Below are positions 7,663 through 7,762 of a stretch of 7,762 nt of DNA, piece after piece. The notes below the pieces were generated by a model. That model worked only from the letters and a program-made list of their open reading frames with translations. It was not told the origin of the DNA and ran no database searches. This stretch comes from Actinomycetes bacterium (GTDB lineage Bacteria; Actinomycetota; Actinomycetes; Propionibacteriales; Nocardioidaceae): contig JAEWOG010000091.1 of NCBI GenBank assembly GCA_023460975.1, positions 1-7,762 of the forward strand, in the 5' to 3' direction. Each line of letters begins with the position of its first letter. Positions within the stretch are counted from its first letter, which is position 1. A program made the translations under genes and the position numbers.

Positions 7663-7762
7663 GCCGCTTCCTGTTCGTGGTGCCGCCGTTCACCGGGCAC
7701 GTCAACCCCACGATCCCCGTCGCGGCGGAGCTGACCGCGCGCGGCCACGACGTGGTCGCCCT
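7659..7762 (+). CDS. Glycosyltransferase, MGT/UGT-like (GT-B fold), N-terminal fragment
   Basis: Starts at GTG 7659, whose last two bases overlap the TGA of the hydrolase gene (GTGA), and runs off the window end after 34 complete codons. The N terminus reads as a hydrophobic beta strand (FLFVVPP), then FTGHVNPTIPVA and ELTARGHDVV, the classic beginning of macrolide/UDP-glucuronosyl-type glycosyltransferases (GT1, GT-B fold), where the GHVNP segment lies in the acceptor-binding domain. Members move a sugar from a nucleotide-sugar to a lipophilic acceptor. In this operon the acceptor would be the synthase product, giving a glycolipid or glycosylated polyketide. No strong Shine-Dalgarno precedes the GTG, so translation probably depends on coupling. 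Family call is from the N terminus only; sugar and acceptor cannot be read. Confidence 0.8.
   Translation, partial: MSRFLFVVPPFTGHVNPTIPVAAELTARGHDVVA

Overview
The window is a compact, all-plus-strand stretch of very high G+C DNA. It has actinobacterial-style codon use (third positions almost all G or C; TTG and GTG starts) and carries part of a lipid/polyketide biosynthetic operon. Five coding regions run head to tail with gaps of at most seven bases or with overlaps. No RNA gene, insertion sequence, CRISPR array, terminator or promoter is visible, so the whole window is probably one transcription unit that continues past both ends.

Layout: (1) 1-1834 is the C-terminal part of a large type I synthase subunit, ACP followed by a long ketoreductase; the ACP is of the polyunsaturated-fatty-acid (PUFA) synthase type. 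(2) 1842-6428 is a complete 1528-residue synthase subunit with domain order ketosynthase, acyltransferase, dehydratase, Sfp-type phosphopantetheinyl transferase. (3) 6403-6714 is a small free-standing acyl carrier protein. (4) 6718-7662 is an alpha/beta hydrolase with an intact Ser-Asp-His triad. (5) 7659-7762 is the first 34 codons of an MGT/UGT-like glycosyltransferase.

How they may work together: the two large proteins look like complementary halves of one iterative synthase related to PUFA, heterocyst-glycolipid and enediyne-type enzymes. Subunit 1 supplies the carrier and ketoreduction. Subunit 2 supplies condensation, an acyltransferase with unusual active-site residues, dehydration and the enzyme that makes holo-ACP. 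The free ACP and hydrolase next to each other suggest dedicated priming or chain release, and the glycosyltransferase suggests that the released acyl or polyketide chain becomes a glycolipid or glycosylated polyene. No enoylreductase is visible, so the degree of saturation cannot be deduced from this window. Product identity is inference; domain identities rest on motifs read directly from the translation.
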